Source of the DNA: Salvator merianae
Taxonomy: Eukaryota > Chordata > Lepidosauria > Squamata > Teiidae
Direction: 5' to 3'
Assembly: GCA_003586115.2 (NCBI GenBank)
Contig: QVOM02000119.1
Location: 46,479,329-46,543,328, forward strand
Length of the DNA stretch: 64,000 nt
The notes under the pieces were generated by a model. That model saw only the letters and a list, made by a program, of their open reading frames with translations, did not search any database and had not been told where the DNA came from. The translations under genes were made by a program, and so were the position numbers. Shown here one piece after another: positions 9,801 through 19,379 of the stretch (positions are counted from its first letter, which is position 1; each line of letters opens with the position of its first letter).

Positions 9801-11214
9801 TGGACCCTCCTGAAATGTGTTTAGACATCTTGAAATGACTTTTGGAAATCGAAAAACAAAGCTCATGTTGGAGCCTTGCCCCATCCCACTATCCCATTGG
9901 TTTTGCTGTGTAAGAAATGATGAAAGTTTCTCAAAAAAGCAAATGTTTGCTTGGTTGAGCTTGAAAAGTATGAGCTGATTTTCCAGCTATTAGAAGTCAG
10001 AAAAATGTGGGCAATCCATTACATCTTATAAGGCTAGTCACTAACTGTGACATCCTCTGTATGGAGGCACATTGGGTGGAAGGAACATTGTTTGCATAGT
10101 TTGCTTCTTGTCCTTGCAAAGCTGGGGAACAAAAGTTCCCCAGATGTGAAGTTTCCAACCTGGGCCATTCAGTGAAGTGTAGGAAATAGACCCAGAACTC
10201 AGCTATTTTAAGTGCTTTGCATAATGATCCTGGATGGACCCAGATAAGTCACATGTGCCACTGTCATCAATCTGCATGGTAGTGGCACAAGCCCCAGGGG
10301 AGGCAAGGGTTGCAAACTCCAGGAGTATGCTTACCTTCAGATGATGCACCTTTGGGCTTCTATCAGTTGCTGTGTTTTGCCTATGAGGATCTTGCCTTCA
10401 GGTGTGCAAAGGTAAAAGTTGGTGCAGATTATAATCTTAATGGGTAACAATGACATCTGACCACATTCTTTGTCTTTATGCTATGTGTGTGTGTTGGTGA
10501 CTCTCAATACTGAAGCAGATTTTCTTGTTGGATCTTTGCTAGGCTTTGGAGTGACTATTCTTGGACTTTTCTTTGTTTGCTTTCATATTGGGTATCTGAA
10601 GATCTGATCTTATGCCCAATAAGATTGATCAGTCGTAATCAGTAGCTATTATTTTCATTTAAATCATACCTAGCTCAATTTGATTTAATTCAAGCAAAAA
10701 TATATTCAAGCTAGAGTAAGTGAAACAATATAATAGAAGCAAACCCAAGCATTACATAGCTGCCGTACAGCCTATCTGCAACAGGCAAGTTGCTTCCAAC
10801 AAAATGAATATGCTTGACATTTATTTCTATTTCATAACATTCACAAGCTGTTATTTCGCCTCATTGAAAACATACCCTTATGTCTGTGTTACCATTCAGG
10901 ATGCATAGCATGGCTAAGCAGATTGAATCACTGTTGTGTCGTCTTCCCTTATAAAAAGCAAAAGAGATCCTCCCTTTATGGAATAATGCTGTTACTATGG
11001 AATAATGCTGTTTGGATTCTAGGAATCTTTTACAGTTCACCGCTCTTTTAAGTCAGTATGGCTAATTTGCAGACCTCAAGATGTTGTTCAATGGTAGTAA
11101 CCAGCATTTCTTGCCATTAGACGTGCATGCTGTGGCTAAGGGGTGTTGTAGTTCAGCAGTATTAGGGGCAAAATCTGCATGGTCCCCCAGGACTGCACAA
11201 ATGTCTGCTTGTCA
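9801..11214. other. No gene recognised
   Basis: There is nothing conserved that I can name. A shorter hairpin occurs at 10254-10289 (TGTGCCACTGTCAT … ATGGTAGTGGCACA). Near 11130-11165 the phrase GTTGTAGTTCAGCAGTATTAGGGG resembles a repeat fragment common in reptile genomes, but it is too short to classify. Confidence 0.5.
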
Positions 11215-11536
11215 TTGCTTGCCAAAGGAGGTCCAGAAGAGGTGGTAATAGCAACCAGCCTGGATAGCTTTAAGAAAGGCTTTGACAAATTCATGGAGGA
11301 CAGGTGTATCGATGGCTACTAGGATTTGATGCCTAGATACTGCATCCAGATTGGAGAGGGATGCAGCATGCCTGTCAAGGCCATTTGCAGAGAACTGAGA
11401 GCAGGTGAAGGTTTTGCCCTTATCTTCTGCTTGGGAATATCCAGAAGCAACTGATGGGTACTGTGTAAGATAGGATGATGGACTAGATGGCCTGTGACCT
11501 GATCCAACAAGACTCCTCTTATGTTGTTGTGTTCTT
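11215..11536 (+). mobile_element. CR1 LINE 3' end, plus strand
   Basis: This is the complement-free version of the CR1 3' region seen at 3031. It includes GATAGCTTTAAGAAAGGCTTTGACAAATTCATGGAGGACAGG, the GAGAGCAGGTGAAGGTTTTGCCC block, and GACTAGATGGCCTGTGACCTGATCCAACAAG. It ends in the short repeats TCTTATGTTGTTGTGTTCTT, typical of the CR1 3' terminus. Only the last few codons and the 3' UTR are present. Confidence 0.85.
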
Positions 11537-11539
11537 TGG

Positions 11540-13500
11540 TGCATGGGTCTGCTCAGACACAATGGCTGGCCCACTCCAGAGTGCAGAAATTGTGTCTGGG
11601 AGTGCTCCAATGGGAGACCATTTTAAAATTGCCTTCTTTCTGATCCAGACTGTGTCCTATTTCTGCCACTGCCGTGTGGACAGGTGGCAGTAGCAGAAAC
11701 AGCCCAGGCCTCTTCTGGAGCTGTTTTCAGGATGCAGAAAAGTATCACAGGCCAGCAACTTTGGAGACCAGGGAGCTTTTATTTTCCAGCTTCAGAGATA
11801 GGCTGCTCCAGCATGCTTCAGTCCAAATGTTCTCTGGAGCACCATGGGTAAACTACCTCTACTTTAATGGGTTCTATGACCTTGTGCAGAGACAAGCCAT
11901 TTCATTGAATTAGTAAGTATGCTTTCCATGCGGAAGTTCACAAGCTCAGTACATACCATTCCCTGTTAAAGGATATCAGATTACAGGCTGAGAAAGAACA
12001 CCCCAAGACCCTTCACAAAAGAGTTTAATGAAAGGGCTGGTTTAGTCTTGTGGCTCAGTCTCAGAACCCTGCTCTGTTTGAAGACTATGTTTCTTAGAGC
12101 CTTCATGTTGGGTTAATAGGAAAAAGAATGAGGCAGTCATCATAGGCAGCTGCTGGTGGCTGATGCCCATTGGGATTGCTGGGGTGGGGGAAGCAGCTGA
12201 AAGGAAGTGCTACATGTGGTCAGAATAGGTACAGTTAATGGTAAGACAGTATAATGTTGCAATTATGTGCAAAGCTGAATGAAAATTGTCCTGAACCAAG
12301 TGATTATGCACACATTAGCCAATTCTGAACTGAAGTATGTGGGAAGAAGGGAAAAATGGACTCAGGCTCTGAGCTAGAGAGTAGATTGGGGCACTGCCCA
12401 CTTTGTTCCTCTGGGATAACCCCCACTGGGGTCAAGGCACTGAAAGAAAAGATCAGCCACAGTGCCTACTCTGTGTCCCATGCAAGCTCTTTATGCTCTT
12501 GTTTTGTCACTGGTTTAAAATATGATTTAGTAGCAACTAGGGATGGGTCAGTAAAAGACTTGTGTGTGACTTTAAAAAAGAAAGTTGTGAGGTTTTTTTT
12601 TTGTCTTCAGAGGAAGGTCCTCTACAACATAGTTGTTTTTGCCTGTTATCTTCAAATGTATGGACTTCAGATGGAGTCTGATCTCCTTGCACTGTGAACC
12701 AACTGACAAAATTGCATCCATCTGAAACCCATGTGTTTGAATGAATCGCATAGATGCAACAGCTTGAATGTTCACCAGCCATCAGCACCCAGACTTTTCC
12801 TGCCAAGATTGGATGCAGCAGTAATGATTTTGAAAACATAAGGACAATGTTGGCAAATTCTAGTCTTTACAGTCACATCACATGTGACATGATTTTCTGT
12901 ACCAGTAGCATGCTTTTCTGGAGGATCTTTGAATTCTTGCTTCCACTTGCAGCCAAACACCTGGTGCAAGTCTGCAGATGGATCAAGAGTTGGCCATTTT
13001 TCTGGAACACTGGGAACGGTTGGCAAAAGAAGACAGCAGGTATAGGGTGGCTGAAGCGTACAGATACTGTCTAGTGGGTCTGCTTGAACTATGAAACACT
13101 GAATATGTTTGGGGTCATGGGGCTAAATCTGCTTGAAGTGTCCATCCATTCAAATTGCACATAATTAATTTTAACTTCAACATCCCTCAAACTTTGCCAG
13201 CGGTGGGATAATAGCTATTGTGAGACCAGTGTGCCCCACAGAAAGTATTACTGGAGAAGAAGGAGTTTACTGGGCCTTAAACGAGGCAGGTAGCTTTGCT
13301 AAAGAGCATAGTGGGAGGGGGGTTGCCTTAAAGGGAGATTTGCCACCACGCCACGGATATCAAATGGAGGCAATGTTTTTGTGTGTGGTTGCCCAGCTGT
13401 GCCACATGTGCTGGCCACAACTGAAGCATAGGGTTCCTAGGTATGGAAACAAGAGAACAAAGCTGTAGACTAAGGAGTAATGCATTATACTTGGTCATTT
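11540..13500. other. No gene; includes G+C-richer unclassified element near 11540-11910
   Basis: Positions 11540-11910 look like a mobile element. They include a foldback core TTGGAGACCAGGGAGC … CCAGCTTCAGAG at 11761-11797, also found at 45841-45877 and 54058-54093. The rest (11911-13500) has no recognised repeat or exon. The open frames of 60-113 codons show no domain. Confidence 0.4.
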
Positions 13501-13502
13501 AA

Positions 13503-13669
13503 GGCCCATTCTGCACTAGATCTTATCCTGGATTATGTCCCAGAACAGGACCTGCCATCTGCATACAAGTGCAGACTACGGCAGACCTGCTATAGTATGT
13601 ATTAGCATGCAGATGGCAAGTCCTTATTCTGGGATATAATGTGGAATAAGGCCAAGTGCAGAAAGGGCC
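13503..13669. mobile_element. Foldback element, GGCCC(A/T)TTCTGCACT ends
   Basis: The whole 167-bp unit is a long imperfect palindrome. GGCCCATTCTGCACT … TTATCCTGGATTATGTCCCAGAACAGG on the left mirrors CCTTATTCTGGGATATAATGTGGAATAAGGCCAAGTGCAGAAAGGGCC on the right. It shares end sequence and internal GGATATAA blocks with the 122-bp unit at 25941. It has no coding capacity. Flanks are TAA/ATA, so the target duplication is not clean. Confidence 0.75.
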
Positions 13670-15964
13670 ATAGATTTCTTCTTTTCAATATTTTCCCCCT
13701 AACATTGCTAAATTAATAACGGTTAGCAGTAAAAATATAGAGGCAAATCATCCTTTAGAAGCTGATTTGCCTTATTCTGTGCAATTCAATTTTCAGAGGT
13801 TCTGTATTTTCAACAAAAGATAAACAGAACCTATCTGTAGAGTGTTAAATAATATAATTATCTCTTTCCCCCTTTAAATCTAACTCTTGATAAAGCAAGG
13901 TGTTTTTTCCCCTTGATTAACTTGAGGCAAAGTACTAGATTGTTCTTCAGGTCTGAAATTAGCATAGAAATGTTTACTTCTTTGAAACTTTATTTTCTGT
14001 GCAGCCTCCTGGGTATCCAAGCCATTAGTGAATCAGTCGGCCTTTGAATGCAATGATTAACGGCTTTGGAAACAACATCTATTATCCCATCCTCAAAAAT
14101 GCAAATTTGACTGTGCACCATACTGACAGAAAAGAGACATTTTAGCAGTTTATAAGTCTTCCACTGAGGTGTTTGGAGCAGACACAAAATGTGTTGCCAC
14201 TTTTAGAAAATTCCAGACTGGATTATTTTGGTGCGTTTACTCAGCTAAAAATAATGCACTTTTTGAAATAAATAACCTAACTTGAAGTGCACTAATAAAC
14301 AAACATAGCCTCCCCAAGTGCTAAATGGTCAGGAAAGTGGTGAAAAATGATGAAAAACTGATACTTTCACACACTATTATACCCAAAATATATGTGGATT
14401 TTGTAAAGCAGCAGTTATACTGTGATTTGCATCTGCCATGAAGGAGTTGGAAACTGTCTTCCCCATCACCAGAGGGGGGTCAGTAGAGGTTAAAGTTCAC
14501 TACGATTGGTTCCACAATATAATGAACTATGCCAGAGGGGGTAGTTTAGTGAACCAAGCATCAGCTTTGAAAAAGTGTGGCTCCCTGGAAACAAAGGTTT
14601 AAATCCCAGCAGATGCAGCTCAATGTCTGAAGTAGATAAACGGATTTCTGGCACACTTTACCGTGTGCAGTCAATTTTGATAGTGTGGGACCTCAAAAAG
14701 AAAGATATGTTTGACTCTGAACATTAGACGGTACTGGAGACACAGGTGCTTTCTGAAAAAATGGGGGATTTGTCTTTGAAAGGATGACCCAAGTCTTTCA
14801 GGCATCTAAGGTGGCAAGGTCCCCTGTGAAGAGGTGCAGCTCTTCTTCAACTTAAATGCAGCAGCCATAAATCTACCCAAAGAAATGTGGATTTCTTTAT
14901 ATTGCTTCAGATGGATTTTTTTTTTTTTAAAATACAAACATTGATCACCAGAAGTCACTCTGGATAGTTTTGAATGACATCTCAGTTTTCTCCTGGGAGT
15001 GGACAGAGTCAGAAGAAGGTCAGGTGGCAGAAGAAAGTCTCATAGGGAGGCCTGGCAGACAGTTTGCTTTGGTGCACTGCTGAAATGGGTCCCCTAGTAG
15101 TCCAGAAAATGGAGGCATGCTTTCTGCATGCCTCTGTGATCTGGACCAGCCTGATCTGATATGCCAGTAGTCCTTGAGTACCAATAATCCAAATAAAGGC
15201 CCCCTAATCTGGATTATGCTAAATCCTGTGTGGACAGAGCGTGCCAGTGGTGGGTAGGGGCTCTCTGAGCCACACTAATATGTGAACCAATGAAACCCTG
15301 AAGAGGACATCGAGGGCCCCCAATAGATAATAGAGGTGCAGAAAGGCTCTTCATTTCTGTAGTGCCATTGGCTTATGCTAGGGCTGTGCCTCCATTTCAA
15401 TGCAGAGCAGGTCTGTGGATGGATGCCTCAGTGGAAATGACTTGTTTGCTGTGTAATAGGGCACCTTTATGGCTCCTTTTCAGAGTATGGAGGTGGCCAA
15501 TAACATGGCAAACAAGGGTTTTTCCCTGAGGGCAGGAAATTGCGCCTTAATCCCAAATGTGCTTGTCACAGAGATTGTGCCCTTCACTGTATGGCACACT
15601 TGATGTGGGACGTCTCTTACTGCCCAAAGTAGATAAATGGTGGTTGAAGCTTTGCGTGTGCTCCTTTCATTGTAAGTGGTGATATGACTTAGGTTAACCC
15701 TTTACCGTACCAGTGACTTACATATGTAGACTGGGCCTCTGTGGTTTCCCTCCCAAAGTTTTCCATAGGCAGAATTACTCTCATAACAGAGGTTTGTATT
15801 GCACAGCAGTTTGCAGAATTAAATCACAATATTATACAAGGGATGACCGTACATCTCACCAAGCAGGGAAGATCAGTGTGCTTGCTATCTAGATGCTGAC
15901 TGCCAATGGGCACTTTGTTCACTTTCTTTAGATTTTTAAATATCATTCAGCTGGATTCCTGTAA
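13670..15964. other. No gene; possible old tRNA-derived SINE near 14541-14680
   Basis: Near 14541-14612 GGTAGTTTAGTGAACC (box-A-like) and GGTTTAAATCCCAGC (box-B-like) are spaced as in a tRNA-derived SINE head. The body is not a Sauria-type tail, so the call is weak. The 15000-15450 stretch is G+C-richer and may be mobile. Positions 13680-14300 are A+T-rich unique sequence with no recognised repeat. Confidence 0.35.
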
Positions 15965-16117
15965 AGGCCATTTCTAGCAAAACAAGAGCAGGTGAAGGCC
16001 TTACCCTTGTCTTCTGCTTGAATATACCCAGACACATATATTGGACCACTGCATGAAATGAGATGCTGGACATGATGAGCTGTGGCCTGATCCAACAAGG
16101 TTTCTCTTCTGTTCTCA
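15965..16117 (+). mobile_element. CR1 LINE 3' UTR fragment
   Basis: AAGAGCAGGTGAAGGCCTTACCCTTGTCTTCTGCTTG … GATGCTGGACATGATGAGCTGTGGCCTGATCCAACAAGG … TTCTCTTCTGTTCTCA follows the last part of the CR1 3' UTR at 11400-11536 block by block. It is strongly 5'-truncated and contains no coding sequence. Confidence 0.8.
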
Positions 16118-16269
16118 ATGACTTGAACTTGGCAGTTCCTGAAACAGAAGATGCTTTCCAGTACAGGGCCAATAGCCTTGTATTCCCAGTTCACTGCTCT
16201 TACCACACCTTAAAGGTCTGTTTTTGTTAAGCAGAGCACTGGATATGCCACCTTTATGGATTGACCTAG

Positions 16270-16530
16270 TGGTGAGGTGGCAGGAGCTCAGTGATAGAGC
16301 AACTCCTTTGAAAAGAGAGGGTCCATATAGTCAGCTAGTCTTAAAGACAATCAAATTTTCGTTTGGAAAATAGCTGCATATTACAGCAAGTGCCTGGAAA
16401 GCAAAAGGGTCACAGATTTGATCCCCAGTATGTCCTCTGAAGAACATATGCAAAATTATCTCTGTATCCTTGCCAAAGAAACCACATAAATGTGTCCATG
16501 CAGTCAGCCAGGACAACTGAAGACTTGCAT
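16270..16530 (+). mobile_element. Sauria-type SINE, head interrupted
   Basis: The head starts AGCTCAGTGATAGAGCAACT (box A) at about 16286. Box B (GGGTCACAGATTTGATCCCCAG) is displaced to about 16407-16430, with roughly 70-80 bp of foreign sequence or a second SINE head between them. The body then reads TATCTCTGTATCCTTGCCAAAGAAACCACATAAATGTGTCCATGCAGTCAGCCAGGA, matching the intact SINEs at 49527 and 60424. RNA polymerase III promoter boxes are present, but the element is degraded. Confidence 0.7.
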
Positions 16531-17156
16531 GCTCAGTTTTAGGATGTCATTGGTAAATTATGTGGTTAATTAATTATCTTTTACCAGTTGCTCCCCCCCC
16601 CCTTCTTGTTACACTGAGTATGTTAAGCTCCCACACAACAACCATTACAAAATTTACAGTTGCAAGAATTCATCCTGAATGTAATTGATCATAAACACAG
16701 AAAGATGTGTGCAAAACTGTACAGTTAAGGACTGTAAACAGCCATATTATAAAGTCATTGCAACTGCAAAGATGAGTGAAAGAATCTAGATTTAGTGAAT
16801 AGTTGTAGGCTCCCTTATGGTGCCAGAACAACTGCTTATGAACTAACAGCCTTGGCTATTTAATCAGAACCCTACAAATGTATGTCTGCCGTTTGAAGAT
16901 ATGTCTCGCTTCCCTTTTCCTGTTGCATTTTAACATTCATCTCACTATGCCTTGCCTATAAAAATTTAGAAAGATGAAAGTTTGAGGCATAAAAAACGAA
17001 TCTTAGGACATAGTCGTTACCTTAGCAACCTTTTTCATAGTCTTCAATGGGCTGAGCTCAGCTTCAAAGCCCTTCACATACTGAGGAGGTATTCATAATG
17101 ACAGATGTCTGAAATTTGGAAGTTGCTAATGAACCACCAATTTATCTAATAAAAAT
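16531..17156. other. No gene recognised
   Basis: A+T-rich sequence with a short C-run near 16592-16601. No recognised repeat or exon. Confidence 0.5.
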
Positions 17157-17157
17157 T

Positions 17158-17383
17158 CTAGGAAGAGTATTTTTTTTTCTTTCTATTCCTCCTAAATAAG
17201 ACAATTGTTAATGCAGAATTAAAGCAAGCAGAACGTATATCTGGACAGCATCTTTTTTTATACTGAACTGGTGAATAACAATGATCTTGACGCAATGGTA
17301 AACACACTTCAGTACAAGTGTTGGGACACTTGGGGTGGAATGCTAGGCCACAGTCACACTCTAAAAAAATAGTTTGTCTCAGG
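17158..17383 (-). CDS. Candidate cysteine-rich exon, WAP-like
   Basis: On the minus strand a T-rich tract ends in AG at about 17384 (CTATTTTTTTAG). It is followed by an open frame entered in phase 1 and running to a TAG at 17158-17160. The first ~45 residues hold nine cysteines: C-x-C-x7-C-x3-C-x3-C-x7-C-x9-CC-x6-C. The YKKRCCPD segment resembles the KRCCPD core of WAP (four-disulfide-core) domains, whose exons also usually begin in phase 1. Against this, one of the last two WAP cysteines is missing, the C-to-CC spacing is long, and the tail (NRKKKKYSS) is low complexity. No signal-peptide exon was found upstream. It could be a degraded WFDC-like exon, a different secreted cysteine-rich peptide, or chance. 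Confidence 0.22.
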
Positions 17384-17511
17384 GACAGACTGGGAACTGA
17401 GACCATTTTCAGCCTGGAATGTCTTAGTCACACCTATTGTGAAATGCCTCTCTGCCACCACCACCACGCTGACCCCCTTTGCCTGGTAAAAGGCAAGCTT
17501 TGATATGGTAG

Positions 17512-17595
17512 TGGTGGGATGGCAGTGATGGTGATGAGAGGGTGGCGGTAGCAGGATGATAGCAGTGGCAGCAGTGGTGGCAGTGGCGGTGGCAC
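17512..17595. repeat. Low-complexity (GTGGCAGCA)-like stretch
   Basis: Imperfect GGTGGCAGTGGCGGTAGCAG-type repeats. The His/Cys-rich minus-strand frames that cross it (near 17424-17721) come from the repeat and are not annotated as genes. Confidence 0.75.
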
Positions 17596-17599
17596 ATAG

Positions 17600-17725
17600 A
17601 TGGGGTCCTCCCTCTTCCAGTGTGGGTCAGACCTTTTTTCCTGCAGCCCTTCACCTGGATCAATTTCTTGCAGCAGAAATGGACACAGTGCTGAGATAAT
17701 CCACACAGTGGGTAGTCCCAATCAG
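17600..17725 (+). other. Candidate upstream exon with strong splice sites
   Basis: A donor CAG/GTAAGG lies at 17723-17731. A strong acceptor CAGACCTTTTTTCCTGCAG ends at 17646. The frame beginning at ATG 17600 is open through to the donor and ends in phase 0. This phase does not fit the frame used for the four-exon model downstream. It fits only an alternative frame in which the 18196-18279 exon reads LLPKDHALGP and then stops shortly after 18388. It is recorded because of the splice signals; its link to the downstream model is unresolved. Confidence 0.15.
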
Positions 17726-17794
17726 GTAAGGAAAGACCTCAGAAAAAATAGAAATGGACTTTCACACTTGACCCCTCTGGACACAGGATGGCTT

Positions 17795-17910
17795 TTATTC
17801 ACTGAAAAAGTAAGATGTGACTGTGGCTCTAAAGTGGAATTCTGGGAGTTGGAGTCCAGGAACATCTGGAGGACCATAGTTTGAGACTCCTGTTTTGGAA
17901 CAAATTTCTT
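17795..17910. mobile_element. Short unclassified interspersed repeat fragment
   Basis: GGAATTCTGGGAGTTGGAGTCCAGGAACATCTGGAGGACCATAGTTTGAGA is a phrase type (text resembling GGGAGTTGTAGTCC…CATCTGGAGG) that recurs across reptile and other amniote genomes as part of old transposons. Related fragments occur near 26395-26460 and 35440-35500. Family not assigned. Confidence 0.4.
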
Positions 17911-18195
17911 GGCCTGTCTCTACAAATAAAACTCCTCCTGTTTGTATCTGTTCATTGGTTCTAACTATTTACATTGGTTTTCATCCAGGCTTACCTGCAA
18001 AGAGATGAGAGATAATTTAAAGACACTAGCATGCAAATTGTGAAATGTTAATTTATTCCTCCTCCATCTTTAACATTGCCACTTCAGTGTTAATTGGTTT
18101 GTTGTGGTTCATGTCAAAAACCTTGGCCAAACCTACAGAACAGGGATATCTCTGGCATGATCATTTGCCCATAGCATTTTGTTTTCATTCTTTAG

Positions 18196-18742
18196 CTCTT
18201 ACCAAAAGACCACGCTCTTGGCCCAAGAGTCCAAAGTTACCTGCAAGCAGCATGGAGACAAAGCAAGGAATTAACTCAGGTAAGGCAGCAAACAATCTCA
18301 GATGTTTCTACTGAGCAATATGACCAGGTGATCTCTGGTGGTCTCTCACCAATATGCAGCCTTTCTTGGCTTGAAATATATATACAGGTTCAGGAGAGCA
18401 TTAAAAGAGAACAAAGGGAAAATTCCACTAAACATCAAAGGCCAAATTGTAAACGTATCTTGTAAGAAGTCACTACGAAACATCTGTGGTAAGTGTCTGG
18501 AGTACCTCATGGGGTCACCACTGCAAAAGTTCTTTCTCTAGGAGGGCTTCACCAGAAGATTCCGCAAACAAGGTAAAGCTGCATTTCAGATTAAAGCTTC
18601 ATTTGCTGGTTGCAGTTGTGACTTCCACAACCACATGTCTCTCCCTTCCTCAGGCAAACCATCAATCTTTGGAGATTACTTGCTCTTTATGAAGCAGACA
18701 AATTTAAACAGACATTTTTGCTCTTCCCGCTTATATTGAAAG
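18196..18742 (+). CDS. Candidate four-exon gene fragment, unknown product
   Basis: Four exons can be drawn: 18196-18279, 18360-18488, 18542-18572 and 18654-18742. Acceptors are TTTTCATTCTTTAG, CACCAATATGCAG, GTTCTTTCTCTAG and CTCCCTTCCTCAG. Donors are CAG/GTAAGG, GTG/GTAAGT, AAG/GTAAAG and AAG/GTAAAT. With exon 1 entered at codon position 2, every junction phase agrees (1-1, 1-1, 1-2, 2-1) and no stop occurs in about 110 codons. The product is basic at its start (TKRPRSWPKSPKL), then FRRALKENKGKIPLNIKG, and ends with an amphipathic WRLLALYEADKFKQTFLLF. I do not recognise the family. Introns of 80, 53 and 81 bp are unusually short for a reptile, exon 1 is also open in another frame, and an L2-like 3' end begins just downstream. 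This is a hypothesis from splice signals and frame only. Confidence 0.28.
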
Positions 18743-18754
18743 GTAAATCTGTTG

Positions 18755-19080
18755 GTGAGGCCTTTTTGGTTGTGCTGTGACCCTTCAGCAGTTAAGAGGG
18801 TGGGGATGCATGGGAGGGCCTTCTTGGTGATTGTCCCTAGATTATGGAATAATCTTCCCTTGGTGGTGTGTCAGACACCCTCATTGTGTATTTAGACATT
18901 TGGTGAAGATGTACCTCTTTCCCCTAGTCTTTGGCTGAGGGAACAGCATCCCCTTCCTATGCATGCATTGTCTTAGCCAATCTGTTGTATCCGTATTTAT
19001 AGTAATTTTATTGTGACCTTTCCTGAGACCTTTGGATGAAGGATGAGATAGAAATATAATAAATAAACAAATAAAATAAA
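18755..19080 (+). mobile_element. L2-like LINE 3' end
   Basis: GGAGGGCCTTCTTGGTGATTGTCCCTAGATTATGGAATAATCTTCCCTTGG corresponds to the L2 C-terminal phrase (RAFSVVAPRLWNSLP). It is followed by a 3' UTR and the tail GGATGAGATAGAAATATAATAAATAAACAAATAAAATAAAA. Coding is degenerate. It lies directly after the last candidate exon of the model at 18196-18742. Confidence 0.7.
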
Positions 19081-19135
19081 AGCTGCCTTGACTCTCTGGC
19101 TTTTTTTTTGTCTACTCTGGTCTTTGCTTTCTTAG

Positions 19136-19241
19136 CTTCTGCCCTGTGGTCTTCTTTTGGACTCTGATCAGCGTTTCTAATTTCTTTGTTACTACTGCAA
19201 ATGCTGCCTACTCATTTCATCTGTCGAGTTATCATCCTCCT
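19136..19241 (+). other. Weak candidate exon
   Basis: A very good acceptor (TCTGGTCTTTGCTTTCTTAG ending 19135) precedes 106 bp and a donor CCT/GTAAGG at 19242. One frame is open (…VVFFWTLISVSNFFVT…), a hydrophobic sequence. Its entry phase does not match the exit phase of the exon ending at 18742, so it is not joined to that model. Chance is likely. Confidence 0.12.
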
Positions 19242-19379
19242 GTAAGGTACCACAGTCATTTCTCCTGTTATCTGAATGACGTGGTTGCTGTTCCTGTGCT
19301 TCTCTGGCTGCTTCTGTGCTTAGTGAGTAGACCAGGCCAAGTGGTTGCCAAGTACTCTTCATCTGCATTGGGCTAGTGT

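Noticed and set aside
17424..17721. His/Cys-rich minus-strand frames that look like a metal-binding protein
   Set aside because: They translate an imperfect GTGGCAGCA-type low-complexity stretch.
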